The position numbers and the translations under genes were made by a program. A stretch of DNA of 64,000 nt from Alviniconcha marisindica (Eukaryota; Mollusca; Gastropoda; Provannidae). The notes under the pieces were generated by a model, which was given only the letters and a program-made list of their open reading frames with translations, ran no database searches and had not been told where the DNA came from. Every line of letters starts with the position of its first letter. Position 1 is the first letter of the stretch. Shown here piece after piece: positions 44,749 to 56,044 of this stretch. The stretch is taken from contig JABMCL010000660.1 of assembly GCA_018857735.1 (NCBI GenBank), positions 690,001-754,000 on the forward strand, written 5' to 3'.

Positions 44749-45170
44749 TCGTTTTGCCCGCCTTAGGTTGGGACAAGCGGAAGGACCTCGGTTGGATATT
44801 CGGCTCACGTCTCTCTTCAAAAGTTGTTGTCAGTGGACACTGTCTTGTGACTTTGTCCTTCACAATTAATCAAACATCAAAATGGCTCTCATCGCTGCCT
44901 GTCTTAATGCAGGAGTCAGGATGTATGCATTTATAGTACTTATGCTTTTTTGATTGTCAAGTGGATTTTGATATTGATAATGTACAGCGCCGCGAGCTCG
45001 TAAATTTGTACGGGGTATAGCGCTATATAAGAGTTATTATTATTATTTTGGTGATGACAGTGTAGCGATAGGTATAGTCTCCCTCTTCGCCCCTTGTCCT
45101 GGGATGTCAGTCGCCGCCAGTACCTCTTCGGAGACAAACCGGCGTTAAATATCAGACAGACAGACAAAAC
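44749..45170 (+). mobile_element. tRNA-derived SINE, second copy, interrupted
   Basis: Aligns with 9378-9676: GGAAGGACCTCGGTTGGATA (decayed B-box region), CACTGTCTTGTGAC, AATTAATCAAACATCAAAAT, GACAGTGTAGCGATAGGTAT, CCGCCAGTACCTCTTCGGAG and CCGGCGTTAAAT, then (CAGA)n. The promoter boxes are mutated, and a separate element of about 126 bases (44923-45048) interrupts the body, so this copy is older and dead. Confidence 0.8.
44923..45048 (+). mobile_element. Family D element with (TTA)n tail, nested in the SINE
   Basis: GAGCTCGTAAATTTGTACGG followed by GGTATAGCGCTATATAAGAG and TTATTATTATTATT matches the minus strand of 57711-57792. It splits the SINE body between GTCAGGATG and GGTGATGACAG. The simple-repeat tail suggests insertion by reverse transcription. 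The element is too short to carry its own enzyme. Confidence 0.7.
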
Positions 45171-45212
45171 AAGTCGTTTCACAAAGCATTCATTCCCAGT
45201 CCTCCCTTCCCC

Positions 45213-45258
45213 CGTCCCTAATAAACCATACGGTTTCTGTGGCCATTAAGCAACACTG
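45213..45258 (-). repeat. Interspersed family A, partial copy, minus orientation
   Basis: Minus-strand CAGTGTTGCTTAATGGCCAC, AGAAACCGTATGGTTTATTA, GGGAC; only the left half of the family is kept. Confidence 0.6.
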
Positions 45259-45342
45259 AATCGAAGGTCTTTTCTCCCGCCATCCCTCACGGGCCAGCGA
45301 ACGCTGTGTGCATGTGCGACATCACAGGTAGGATAAGGAACT

Positions 45343-45391
45343 GCCCCCCCCCCCCCCCCCCCGTCCCCCCCCAAAAAAAAGGGGGGGGGGG
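45343..45391. repeat. C-run / A-run / G-run hairpin
   Basis: About 20 C, GT, 8 C, 8 A, then about 11 G. The C8 and G11 blocks can pair around an A8 loop. Confidence 0.9.
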
Positions 45392-46674
45392 AGGGAAGGT
45401 GGTTGCTCTTTCTTTTTCCATCAGGAAATCAAAACGCCCGCTTGGTGGACATGGCGGTAAGGCCCTGATCCTCCCAAGTCCTGTCAACGACCGTTCCACC
45501 TGTTTAGGGTGTTATGCCAGCCTCTTAACTTAACCTGAGAGTCGGGACAGTGCCTGGGCTCAGCTCGTCAGTGCGGTCCTGAGTGAAAGCACTCAGATCT
45601 TCGACTGCCGACCCACCAGGCCTGGCAGTCGCTGCTTTTATGGGGGTGGGGTGATGGATGCTCAGCCGCAAAATCGTCCTGCAAGTTGACGCGCAGACTA
45701 CTGGAGAGTAATACCAATCTGATGCACATCAAGCACATTCTGCAAATAAAACCCAACGCAGTTCTGACAAAGCTCGATGAATCCCTGTTTACGTCTACAC
45801 CGACAACAACCTATACACATTGGAGCTATAGGTAATGTCAAGCCAGGTCCAAGAGGAAAAGGGAAAGTCATCACACTTGGGACTGGAACCCAAAGCCAAC
45901 AGGGACAGGAAGCGTTTGCAAGGCATGTAAACAAGCCGGCCTGTGGCCCAGGTGTGCCCGACAGTCTCACCCCGGATGGACTGACAGGTTTTCCTCGGTC
46001 CCGGACCCTGCGCCTCTGATGTAGTACAGATGAGAAGCGTTTTTAGGTAACCAGGCACACAGGTCCTCTTCGCCCAAAAAGCAAATCTGTACATATCTTT
46101 AAGAACAGAAGAGAAGAAAGAAAAAAGAAGAAAAAAGATGAGAGGGGAGAGCGAACAAGGCGAGTACTGTTTAATACGCCATACGCCTCTTCCCGTTCAT
46201 TCGGAAGTAAATTTTCCTGTTGGAGTCGGAATGCGGTCAGACAAATTTAGGTACTGGTCAATGCCAGCCTACCCCTCTACTTCTCTCTCTTCCTCGAGTG
46301 CATGTGTGTGTTAAACTCCTGTGAAGTATGAAGGGCTCAAACTTGGACCTAACTATGGACCTACATAATACCAGTCCTTGGACCGAACCGCACCAAATGC
46401 AGCGAAGATAGGCTACGTCGAGCAGCACGTAGCTTGGTTATCAGTGTATGCAGTCACGTAGGGCGGAGATAGAAGCAAAATGTGTTTCCCTGATAAGCTT
46501 CAACACCACAACGGGTATGTGGAAGGTGTGGGTGACACTATCGCTGGCAAGATTCATTCATCTACTAACACTAAGTGTTTGTGCACGCTATCATACACGA
46601 CCAGCTACCAAAGACCGTGTGGTGGGCGGAGGTCTGGAGTGATACAACGGAAACAATGCTGTCATCTTTCTCCT
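45392..46674. other. Non-coding interval
   Basis: Paired 80-90-codon frames on both strands at 45700-46090 have no recognised domain; (GAAGAAA)n-like purine stretch at 46105-46150. Confidence 0.5.
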
Positions 46675-46855
46675 TGACGACAGGAGTGACATGTCTGTGC
46701 CGATATCGAGCGATATGGACTAATATTATTGTGTTACGTTTTGACGACAAAGCTGATATGTCTGTGCCGATACCGAGCGCCGTGGTCTAATATCGTTGTG
46801 TTACGTTTTGACAACAACGGTGATATGTCTGCGCTGATACCAGCTGCTGTGCCCA
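46675..46855 (+). repeat. 67-bp minisatellite, 2.6 units
   Basis: TGACGACAGGAGTGACATGT, TGACGACAAAGCTGATATGT and TGACAACAACGGTGATATGT start units at 46675, 46742 and 46809. Each good unit ends ATTGTGTTACGTTT or GTTGTGTTACGTTT. Confidence 0.92.
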
Positions 46856-48700
46856 GCGTTAGCATAATTTTCACATTAGGGCTGTGACACGACTGAAACG
46901 CCGAGTTAATGCGATTCAAAATGGGTGATGAACAGCATCATTCTGGGTCATATGTAAAATGTGACTTTCGAACGTTAGTAACACATTTAGATCTAGCTAT
47001 GCAATAAGATAAAACAAGCCCGTAATAGCACTGTTGGTCCCTATCATTATCCTCGGCGTGCAAAATTAATTGGACAAAGACTCCCAAAACAAAGCCACGG
47101 GGAACAACCATCATTATAGCCAAGCTGACAAGTGGTTCCACCCACAGTCAATAACCTCGTGGGGGCAACCGGGTTAACGATCAAGTCGTGTCAGTCATAG
47201 ACTACACTGACGACAATTATTTCATAGTCCCCTCTAGTTTTATGCTTCCTCTCTTTCACGACATCCGTGAAATCTCAACGTTATAGTCCATCATTTGACC
47301 CACTTTTCATTCGTTTTCACCCCCCTTACTTTACATAACCCGCAACTCAGAATACCTGTGTGCTTTGTGCCACAATCTGCAGGCGGCGTCTATATCTACG
47401 GCCGTCGTTTCTGGGGTCTGTGGCGCGTAAATCAAGAACACCTGGCTGCAGCTTCGACTTCACCGCCAACCCCCTGTCGCTCTTTAACACATCGTCCACA
47501 CTCAGAACGACTGGTGGTGCATCAGAAAATCTTGCCTCAAGCAGGACCACTTGATCAGTCTGAATTACCGACCTACGACATCACACGAAAAGCAGACAGA
47601 CAGACAGACCCCTCCGTCTCCCCAAACACGTATAGGCTATAACTGTATACCGTTCCAAATCCAATAGTGGCAATTTGGAATACTTCCTACTTCCTGGGGA
47701 TCTTCACCATTTTTTCTCTCTTCCGGCAGCGGTGTAAATATCATACCAGAATGCCGACTGCAGCGATAGCTCAAAACAGGAGGGCACCGAAAATGCCTTG
47801 GTCGGCCCCACAAAACCACCACCTCTCCCATTGCCTACAGCTCATCACCACCGAGATGGGGAACCCATGGGGAGTGCTTCCAGTGTCTGAAAAAGGACAG
47901 CGATGACTAAACCTCATTTTCCCTTTCCCCGTCACCGCCCGCCTCGCTGCGGCAGTGCGCGCTTAATAGCTGAAGAAATAATCCCCTATATCATTCATAA
48001 TTGTGGAGACACCTGCATGCGGGGTGGGGAAGGAACCACAGCCTTCACGAACAGTGGGACCCTTACCCAGCCATGAAATAGCCTGTACCTACGTGGATCT
48101 CTCCGCCGCTGACCTGGATCGAGTCGTCAACAACTCATCATTTTGTGTGACAGTGTGTAAAAAACCAAACTGAGGTTATTTGTGAGGTAGGCCACCACAC
48201 AGAGCCCACAATACCCATACGAAACAGGACAGGTGCATGTGCACACCTGGGGTGCTGTTCTTCCCTTCGAATATGCCGCCAATGTTCATTCAGTCTCCCT
48301 ACACGAGGCAACAGACACTGTTGTGTTGCTTCTCATGTCCCCCTCGGTGGTTTTCCTATAAACGTTCTCTTCCTAAACGATATTTAACAATCGAAGTTTA
48401 CTCGGCTTGCTGAGTCTTCCCAATCAAAGCCCATCTATTTGACGGGCTTTGGTCCCAACAGAGAGACTCACACGAACACGTCACGATGCCCAGTAGGCAG
48501 GAAACGCAACTGTGCTCTACGAGCCTCACGTGCTACGTGTTGAAGAATCATATCTTTCAAGACGACTTCAAGCCAGCCATCTGAAGGACCGGAGATGGGC
48601 AGCTTCCTTATCTGTGGAGGGGACGAGTGAATGGCTGCAGATCTCTTGCTGCATATCTCACCGAACACTGCAGGCATTTTCTTCTTTGTCCGAGGTCCTG
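46856..48700. other. Non-coding interval
   Basis: Nothing recognised. A 115-codon plus frame (47295-47642) has no domain; a short (CAGA)n lies at 47593-47610. Confidence 0.5.
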
Positions 48701-48807
48701 ATCCGTTTTCAAGTTCCATGCATGCATGCATATATATATATATATCCGTTTTCAAGTTCCATGCATGCATGCATATATCTATCTATCTATATATATATAT
48801 ATATATA
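48701..48807 (+). repeat. 43-bp tandem duplication with (TA)n tails
   Basis: ATCCGTTTTCAAGTTCCATG followed by the palindrome TGCATGCATGCA and (TA)n occurs at 48701 and 48744. The second copy continues into CTATCTATCTATATATATA. Confidence 0.95.
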
Positions 48808-51027
48808 AACCCACTGAAATCTTGCACTCATTTTTATCTTTTTCTATTTTTACTTGGTCAAAACTTTAATTCCAGCAATTGCTATTGCCGACTCGACAAA
48901 AAGAAAGAAAGCAGGAATCGAGAAAATTGTTTCATGCTAAACGCAGTACTTGGCATTCAACCAATAACACTATTTTTTTAATAGTAAAAATTCTTAACTG
49001 GCCAGCATATGTTAATGCCTAACTGCCTATGTTGACTCGTTCGGCCTTTCAATTATTTTTTTTCATCATTGCGTAAAACAGAAATTTTAACTCGTGCATT
49101 ATTCATTACTATTATAACTATACAATGCACGGATCACAGGCACACCTATAACTTCCGCCGATGCCTTTCCACTCTTCAACCCGGGTTTGAACTCATCAGG
49201 TAGCCTGAAACTGAAACCGGCACCGCCATTTATCACCACATCCATCGTCGGGCCATGTCAACGACTGTGAAGTTTACAGGGGCGAAACTTGCGGTGGCAG
49301 ATTGAGCCGGGTTTCCTTACCTCCTCGCTATCTGCTCTATTATTGGCAACATACCCTGCCCCCGCCCGTCAACCCACCTCCAGGTGGGGGATTCCGGCAG
49401 GCTTTGAAGTGAACCTTGTTTGCCATCCTTTATCGCACAAGCATAAAGTGCGATGATGTACGAGACAGATTTCAGGATCGAAACGTCTGTTTTTACAGAT
49501 AAACTGCTAGCTGTACGGAGTGCGTGAACCAGAGAGAGTGAAAGAAAATAAATGCACTGTGACTCGCTTTCCGCCGAATGAAAAGGGCAACGGCACTGCT
49601 GACAGGTGGAGGAAAGATCTTATCTGTATCTTCCACTTTTTCAAACTTCAACGAATCAATCGGCAACAAGACTGAACAAAGACAGACATGCTCACTATCG
49701 TCCCAAGCCAACAAATCAGAGAAAGCAGCCCTAATTTAAACCCAGACGTTTTACTGCCGCGGTAAACGAGTTTTCTAAACAATAAGGTAAAACCTTTTCA
49801 CAGGACTTAGTACTGAAAATAAACGAAAACAAGTCGAACCTTCCAGCTGACTCTGAATTCTACCCACAACTCCCAAGCGGCCAGCGCTTCAATTGATTCG
49901 CCGCTGAATAGAAAGAGTTGGTAATTTCACAAGAATTCCCCGGAAATTCCCCTTCAGAACCCCAGGGACTGGCGGCAATAAGTGGAGAAATTAAAGTGAA
50001 AGAAAAACAAGAAGGGGCCAGAAACGTCTCCTTGCTGAAGTCCGCACCGCAGCTACCTGTCACCCTGTCGCCTTGTCAGCTGCCAGATCTCCGACCGTGT
50101 AATACCGCCGCCAGCAACGAATGGGATCCAGTCTAAAATGGGAAGAGGCTGTAGCGGAGCAAAACTAAATCCGCCCGGGTTTACCCACATACACCCTACG
50201 TCAGCTGCTGTATCCTCGGGCCGTCCGTCCATCCGTCCGTGGCCGCTACGGGACTCACACTCTACACGGTGACAGTGGCAGAATCAACGAAGCTAACAGG
50301 CCAATGAATGGCAAAATAATGGGTAGTTCAGCTGGGAGGGACAGCACCTTTTGTCCGCATCAGGCTTTCCCAGCTTGCAGTAATAGGAAAGATGAAGAAT
50401 TTGAAGAGTAGAGATCTCCAAGGAAATGCCATCACCTTGGGTGTTAGGGTGTTACGATTGTGACAGAGACCAGAAGAAATTCTTCACGGCAACAGTCGCT
50501 GCCACCTAACTAAAGGAAACAAGGGTTCATCAATACTTGTTTTAGTCTGCACCAAAAACACCGTACTGTGTCAAACTGTATATCCGGTGGCTGCAAGGGA
50601 GAAACTGATTTCTTCTGTATCCCTGCCAGACGTGGGTGTTGGGCAGATAGCTATATAGTTGCTCCTTTATCTTTGACACTTTGGCTGCAACAAAACGGGC
50701 GTTGAAGCATCCCCCGATAGAGCTGATAGTTCAGTCGTACACACTCGTTTCACTTTAGCCAGGAAATGCAAATATTAAACAATGCTGCTTGTGTATCCGC
50801 CAGCTTCTGATCGCGCGATACCACGAAGACAAGGTAGAAGCCAAGAACATAAACGGGAAGTGATCGGGGAGCTAGGGAGGAAAAGCCAGGAGTTCGTTGA
50901 CAGGAGAACGACTTTATCTTTCAATAAGGGCTGCTTGACAGCCTAACATTTGCTAAAGCAGAAGATACACCCATTGCGGGCAAGATAATGGAGTAGCGGA
51001 CATGTTTATGGGCAGATCTGTTGCCAG
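48808..51027. other. Non-coding interval
   Basis: About 2.2 kb of unique, AT-moderate sequence with few satellites, the calmest part of the window. No exon or interspersed family recognised. Confidence 0.5.
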
Positions 51028-51077
51028 CAACCTCCCCCCCCCCCCTTTTTTTCTTTTCTTTTTTTTCCCCCCCCGAT
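51028..51077 (+). repeat. C-run / T-run / C-run tract
   Basis: About 16 C, TTTTTTTCTTTTCTTTTTTT-type sequence, then about 9 C. Confidence 0.95.
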
Positions 51078-51537
51078 GACATTTCGGTTAGATAAATAGG
51101 TGTTTGTCTTCCTCATTTTGCTTTGCCACGAACAGAAAGGAACAGGTGTATGGCACGACGAAGTGTTTTCAATTCATTTTCAGATATCAATCACCCAAGC
51201 GATCTTTTGTATGTTTGAAGAACGTACTGTCGTCCATTTATTTTTATCATATTACAAGCAGCAAACACAATGCAATCAATATCGATTTCAAAATGACTCC
51301 GGCGACAAAAACCAAGCGCGTTCAAACACGCATAGCCCGACTAAGGCATGGAAGAAGTGAAAACATTGAAGCGGGAAAGAGGACTAAAATGGGTTGCGCT
51401 AAATACAGTGTCAAAGAAGTTAGTTACTTCATACTTAACGTGCAGCCAGTCACGAGGGGCGCATCACGGCCGCAAAACAAACTTCATGGAACCAAAAGCA
51501 GCGGTCTGATTCACGTATAAATGGGACTGAAAAAATA
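51078..51537. other. Non-coding interval
   Basis: A 138-codon plus frame (51104-51520) shows no domain. Confidence 0.45.
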
Positions 51538-51750
51538 AAGACGAATGAACCAAGAAGACAGGAAGTAGGCAGAATTTCTGACAGCAGGTGAAGCATGCAA
51601 AGCTATATATATATATAACAAACATTGATTCACTGTTTGCGACGCCACCTCACGTTAGAATGAGCCTGGAAAAAATGCAGACGAATGAACCAAGAAGGCG
51701 GAAAGTAGGCAGCGTTTTTGACAGTAGGTCAAGCATACAAAGCTATATTC
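51538..51750 (+). repeat. ~70-bp direct repeat, period ~141
   Basis: GACGAATGAACCAAGAAG..AAGTAGGCAG..TTT.TGACAG.AGGT.AAGCAT.CAAAGCTATAT occurs at about 51540-51607 and 51681-51747. The 70-base spacer is unique. Confidence 0.9.
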
Positions 51751-52905
51751 CAACCTACTCCTGGCTTAAAAGCGGAAACCTGTTAATAACTCTGGCCTGA
51801 GTTCTTAGAATATTTGCAGCTGTAGCCTTCTGTGGGAGACAAAGATATATAATGTCCAGAGAAATATATTTTATGAAGTTCTCTTTTTCATTAGTCGGCA
51901 TTGCTACGAAGCAAGGCATAATCAATTTGTCGTTGTCTAGTATACAACAGGCGTCTGTTCGCAAGATTACGTTAATTCTGACAAATCGCTGTCCCCCTTT
52001 CGTGCTCTGAATTTCTTCAACACACTATCTTCAATCTCGGCATGATTCTAATCCGATAATCAGTGCCTTCATTTCAGCAACCGTAATACAAATGAGACCC
52101 AAATGCTAAAAGTCAGTGCTGTCAGTTCTGTTAATGTCAGTCCTTTACTCCAATTACCAGGAGAATATCTTTTCCGTGGCTTAGCTCCGGGCACAAAGTC
52201 CGGTCGACATGTCGGGACAGAGCCTCAGACGGACTGCTGTGTAAAGTACATAAATCCATCAAGCTATGCGCATTTTGGGATCGAGAGTATGTCTGACTGC
52301 GGAGAAACAGTATTACCGCTTCTTCGTCTTCGTTTTTCCTTCTTTCTCTTTCTCTCTCGCTTTCTTTCTTTCTTTCTTTTTTTCTCATTTCTTTTTCTTT
52401 CTTTTTTGGTTGTTCTTTGGTTTTTGGTTTTGTTTTGATTTTGTGTAAGTTTTTGCTTTGCTTTGTTTTTGCTTGTTTGTTTTTTAAGGGACTGGCCATC
52501 TCGAATTGTTAAACCGACGGCAAAGACGAAAACTTTTAAAAGGTATTACGAATTTGTTCTAAAAGGCCGTAGAATGTAGAATGTAGAATTTAAAAAAAGA
52601 AAGAAAAAAAGAAAAAGAAAAAAAAACTTCTTTCTCAGCGCAAAGAAATCAGCCAACGTGAGTGAGTGGTAAGTGCAAAGATCGCCCCAAGCAACAACAC
52701 TACAAAGCCGCCGCTGGTGTGCGACAGGCCAGCTGTGACACTTGAAGTTCATAGTGCTGTGCACATCTCAGGTATGGTTGATCCAAGCAACCTGTCGCTC
52801 ATGGAAGCAACACCTGTAAGTTCGACATTAAATCAACAGGGCATAAACCTCAGCTTGAACATTTTAGCCTCGTTTCTTCTACTCGTTGGGCAAAACGAGT
52901 CTTTA
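51751..52905. other. Non-coding interval with T-rich and A-rich tracts
   Basis: A pyrimidine-rich tract (TTTCTTTCTTTCTTTC type) lies at 52320-52480 and an A-rich tract at 52590-52627. An 85-codon plus frame at 52666-52923 has no domain. Confidence 0.5.
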
Positions 52906-52965
52906 TACACACATTTTGCTTAATGTCCTCGGACGCTAAAAAGCATATTAGGGGCACTTTTTAGA
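52906..52965 (+). repeat. Interspersed family A, short subtype
   Basis: TTTTGCTTAATGTCCTCGGA, CGCTAAAAAGCATATTAGGG, GCAC; most like 21902-21955. Confidence 0.55.
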
Positions 52966-53005
52966 CGCGTTTTGAGACAGCTTCTTTAAAGGAACACAGC
53001 CTCTC

Positions 53006-53028
53006 TCCCCCCCCCCCCCCCCCCCCCA
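53006..53028 (+). repeat. C homopolymer (~21)
   Basis: Run of C after CTCTCT. Confidence 0.95.
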
Positions 53029-53338
53029 TCCCGTGATGCAAAAGCGCCCAAACCAACGGTGATCCACGGTGATATAGAACACTCCACTTCCCAGCAAATC
53101 CCCGAGAGAGGAAAACAATTATTGACTACATCGTGACTGTTTACTGATTTTGTTAAGCACACAAAAGTGTCAGCAGCCTTCGGGGCTAAATAATTGAGTG
53201 GTGGTGGCACAGTTCTTCAGCCAAAGTAATTGTAGGATGGAATCAACATGTTCCGGAAGTCATTTTCTAAGCGTGATGCTCATCTCCTGCTGCCGCTCTT
53301 GACTCGCCGGAGGACTGTGGCGACTGCTGGTGGGACAC
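53029..53338. other. Non-coding interval
   Basis: Nothing recognised. Confidence 0.5.
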
Positions 53339-53645
<307 letters not shown>

Positions 53646-53760
53646 CGGGAGCCGCAACGACAACCGACCAGAAAAGACTTCAGTCGATCTGCATGATAGG
53701 CTTGTGTAGACGGGGAGTGTCTGCTTGGTAGCGAGCGAGCATCAAGTTTTTTCTTCCTCT

Positions 53761-53822
53761 GTGTGTGTGTGTGCGCGCGCGCGCGCGTATATGTGTGTGT
53801 GTGTGTGCGTGCGCGCGCGCGT
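53761..53822 (+). repeat. (TG)n(CG)n alternating tract
   Basis: GTGTGTGTGTGCGCGCGCGC, GTATATGTG, TG run, then GCGCGCGCG. Alternating purine-pyrimidine throughout. Confidence 0.97.
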
Positions 53823-54398
53823 GCAACTAAACTGTAGCGCTCGGGGAGGGGGAGGAAAACCCCGATGGTTAACATATTCCTCCTAAATGACTTTCAAGGT
53901 CCAAGTGGGTTTTATTGCAATGAACAACAAAGTATCTAAGATCCGTGCCATCGAGTCCACTGCTGCATTTACCAATCACAGATAGTTACAGCAAACACAC
54001 AAACAAAACCACACATCTCAACCACCCACCTCCCCTCTCCGCGGCATCTGCACTCGAGTCCACGTAACACAAGCCGGCCGCACGCCCATTTTATTCCCCT
54101 GTCTCTGTCCACAGAGGACGAGATAAATTACCAATGCACACCGGTGGAGTCCCATGAATTTCAAGCTGCAAATCCCGTGGGGCAAACGCAGCGGATATCT
54201 AATCGTGGCGGTAGTGTACCAATGTCATTAGTAAGCAGTTGACCCGCCGCCTGATCGATGGTGGAGAAGAAAGCGGTTTCAGGGCAGAGCAAATGGTCGC
54301 TTCCACTGCCTTTGTTGGCGGGGCAAAACGAAGCTATTAGTGGCAAGGCGTGTGTCGGACGTAAAGGCGACAGGCAAACTGCATAAACATTGTGCTAT
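53823..54398. other. Non-coding interval
   Basis: Nothing recognised. Confidence 0.5.
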
Positions 54399-54630
54399 TT
54401 AACTCATTCCCCTCCCTATGGACGTCATCTGATGTCCATAGCCAAAGTGATTTCCATTTGCCTTAACAGGACGCCATTTGACCGCTTACTTGATTTCCTA
54501 TTTTTCGTGCTTTCTCACGCGGAGCCCAGCCGTCAAAATGAACACTGGTATCCAGCTTAGCGGCTCTCTACTTAGACTAAGCAAGCAAACAGCACCACCA
54601 GCAAAAGCTCTCTGGCAGGGAAATGGTTAA
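54399..54630. mobile_element. piggyBac-like miniature element with TTAA ends
   Basis: The segment is bounded by TTAA at 54399-54402 and 54627-54630. Inward from the left it reads CTCATTCCCCTCCC; inward from the right (complement) CCATTTCCCTGCC. These are inverted terminal repeats allowing one gap and few mismatches. TTAA target duplication and CCCTTT-like ends are the hallmark of the piggyBac superfamily. A subterminal palindrome (CTATGGACGTCATCTGATGT..CCATAG, 54416-54441) adds to this. At about 228 bp it cannot code for a transposase and must be non-autonomous. Confidence 0.72.
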
Positions 54631-54877
54631 ACGCTGCAGTCCCAACACATCATGGTTAAGCGGGTCACACCGCACGGTGGGGAACTCTAAATATGGGGTT
54701 AAGCCTTGTAGCAAATACGGCAGCATTTGCGTCAACATTTACACATAACACAGTGAACTCTTTGTTTTTGTATCTGTTGACGCGGGTCAAAGTAGTTCAC
54801 TGAGAGACCGTAGACCAAGAACTCTTGTCACAGTCGTTAATATACTGACAATTCCATTTTTACAAGCGATAATCGCG

Positions 54878-54879
<2 letters not shown>
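54631..54879. other. Spacer
   Basis: Nothing recognised; another TTAA occurs at about 54654. Confidence 0.5.

Positions 54880-54961
<82 letters not shown>
54880..54961 (+). repeat. (TG)n microsatellite
   Basis: About 40 uninterrupted TG units. Confidence 0.97.
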
Positions 54962-54965
<4 letters not shown>

Positions 54966-55470
54966 GGATGGTGGTGGTGGTAATGCGATGGAGAGGTAAA
55001 TAAAAAAAGTAATACAAATGAAGAATGCATTGCTTTTCGACTGTCCGCTCAACGGGGGAAATAAATCGTGCATTCATGCAACCATGACTGCTGGCAGACT
55101 AATGAGTGGGCACACTGCATGCACGCTACGTCTCCCTTTAGATCAAACAGTCCATCCACACCTCTCAACAATCTAGCCCAGCAAGAGTTCACAAGCCACT
55201 TCTTCATTCCTCGCACCAGAAGCCAATTCTACAAATCATCAACGGCAACCGCTCCACCTTTCTCGTTCATTTTCACTCACCTGAGAACTGCCACGAGCTC
55301 CTGGCTCAAAGAAGGCGTAACAAAGCCACCCCTTTTCTCACCCGCATGGCCACCTACTTGCAATCTTGGGAATGGGGGACTGGAACCCGCCGCCATCGGA
55401 CAGGCTTGGCTTGGCGACAAAGGCTACCCTTGTTCCAAGGTGTCTCTTGATCATCGTGCAGCTCGTCATG
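54962..55470. other. Non-coding interval
   Basis: A 138-codon plus frame (55068-55484) overlaps the LINE 3' end in antisense and has no domain of its own. Confidence 0.5.
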
Positions 55471-55510
55471 TCAATAGACTTTAATCATCCCTCATTGGGC
55501 ATTGCGACTA
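55471..55510 (-). mobile_element. Probable LINE 3' end
   Basis: On the minus strand: TAGTCGCAATGCCCAATGAG, GGATGATTAAAGTCTATTGA. The CAAT.CCC..GGGAT.A.TAAAGT pattern resembles the 3' ends of CR1/L2/Rex-type LINEs as I know them. It is in the same orientation as the RT fragment 165 bases upstream, which supports one internally deleted element. Confidence 0.5.
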
Positions 55511-55675
55511 ACTGCTAAAGGCATACTAATTTAAAAACATATGAAATGAACATTATAGCAACATCAAAAGCATTATAATTGATGGCAACTTGATAAAAAA
55601 GACATACTGGATTAAAAATTTTTATATCATGCAAATTATACATCACAGCAGAAAACATAAACATATCCCTCTGAT
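55511..55675. other. AT-rich segment between RT fragment and LINE 3' end
   Basis: Unique AT-rich sequence with no RT similarity; either decayed element or replacement sequence. Confidence 0.45.
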
Positions 55676-55969
55676 CCCAAAGATCGTTCCGAGGTACTTA
55701 TACGAGTGGACTATTCCCATAGATTCACCGTTTATTTGGATCGCCTAATACGTGTGCCCCTGTCTCCTAAAATCAACCATCATCTCTTTAGTCTTGTTCA
55801 CATTCAGGTCAAAGTACGATTCATCACACCATTCTGTAAAGTCATCGAGGCCTGCATCGTGACCATCTTGTATTCCCTGGAGGAGAGAAGGTACAGCACT
55901 GTCATCAGCAAACTTAACCAAGTAACTGTCCATAGACACCAATTCACCTGCCTTCGTTTGATTGTTCAA
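55676..55969 (-). pseudogene. Non-LTR retrotransposon reverse transcriptase, broken fragment
   Basis: The minus-strand frame reads YLVKFADDSAVPSLLQGIQD, then LDDFTEWCDESYFDLNVNKT, KEMMVDFRRQGHTY, an in-frame TAG (55745-55747), and on in the same frame with IQINGES and VHSYKYLGTIFG. FADD is the catalytic [FY]xDD box of reverse transcriptase; the NVNKTKEMxVDFRR block and YKYLG block follow in the usual order for CR1/L2/Rex1-type LINEs. Only about 95 codons of the palm-thumb region remain. The frame is closed by a stop immediately upstream of position 55969 and loses similarity below 55676, so this is a dead 5'-truncated copy. It is an ordinary animal LINE, not a virus. Confidence 0.88.
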
Positions 55970-56044
55970 ATTCTATACCATGTTTTTATATTATTATGTT
56001 TTTGTCGCAGCAAAGGTTTCATTTTTTCCTCTTTAAAAAAAAAA

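Noticed and set aside
45698..46019. Overlapping 80-90-codon frames on both strands
   Set aside because: Mutual shadows of a GC-moderate segment; no domain or splice support.
49170..49215. B-box-like GAGTTCAAACCCGGG on the minus strand
   Set aside because: No A-box at the correct distance upstream.
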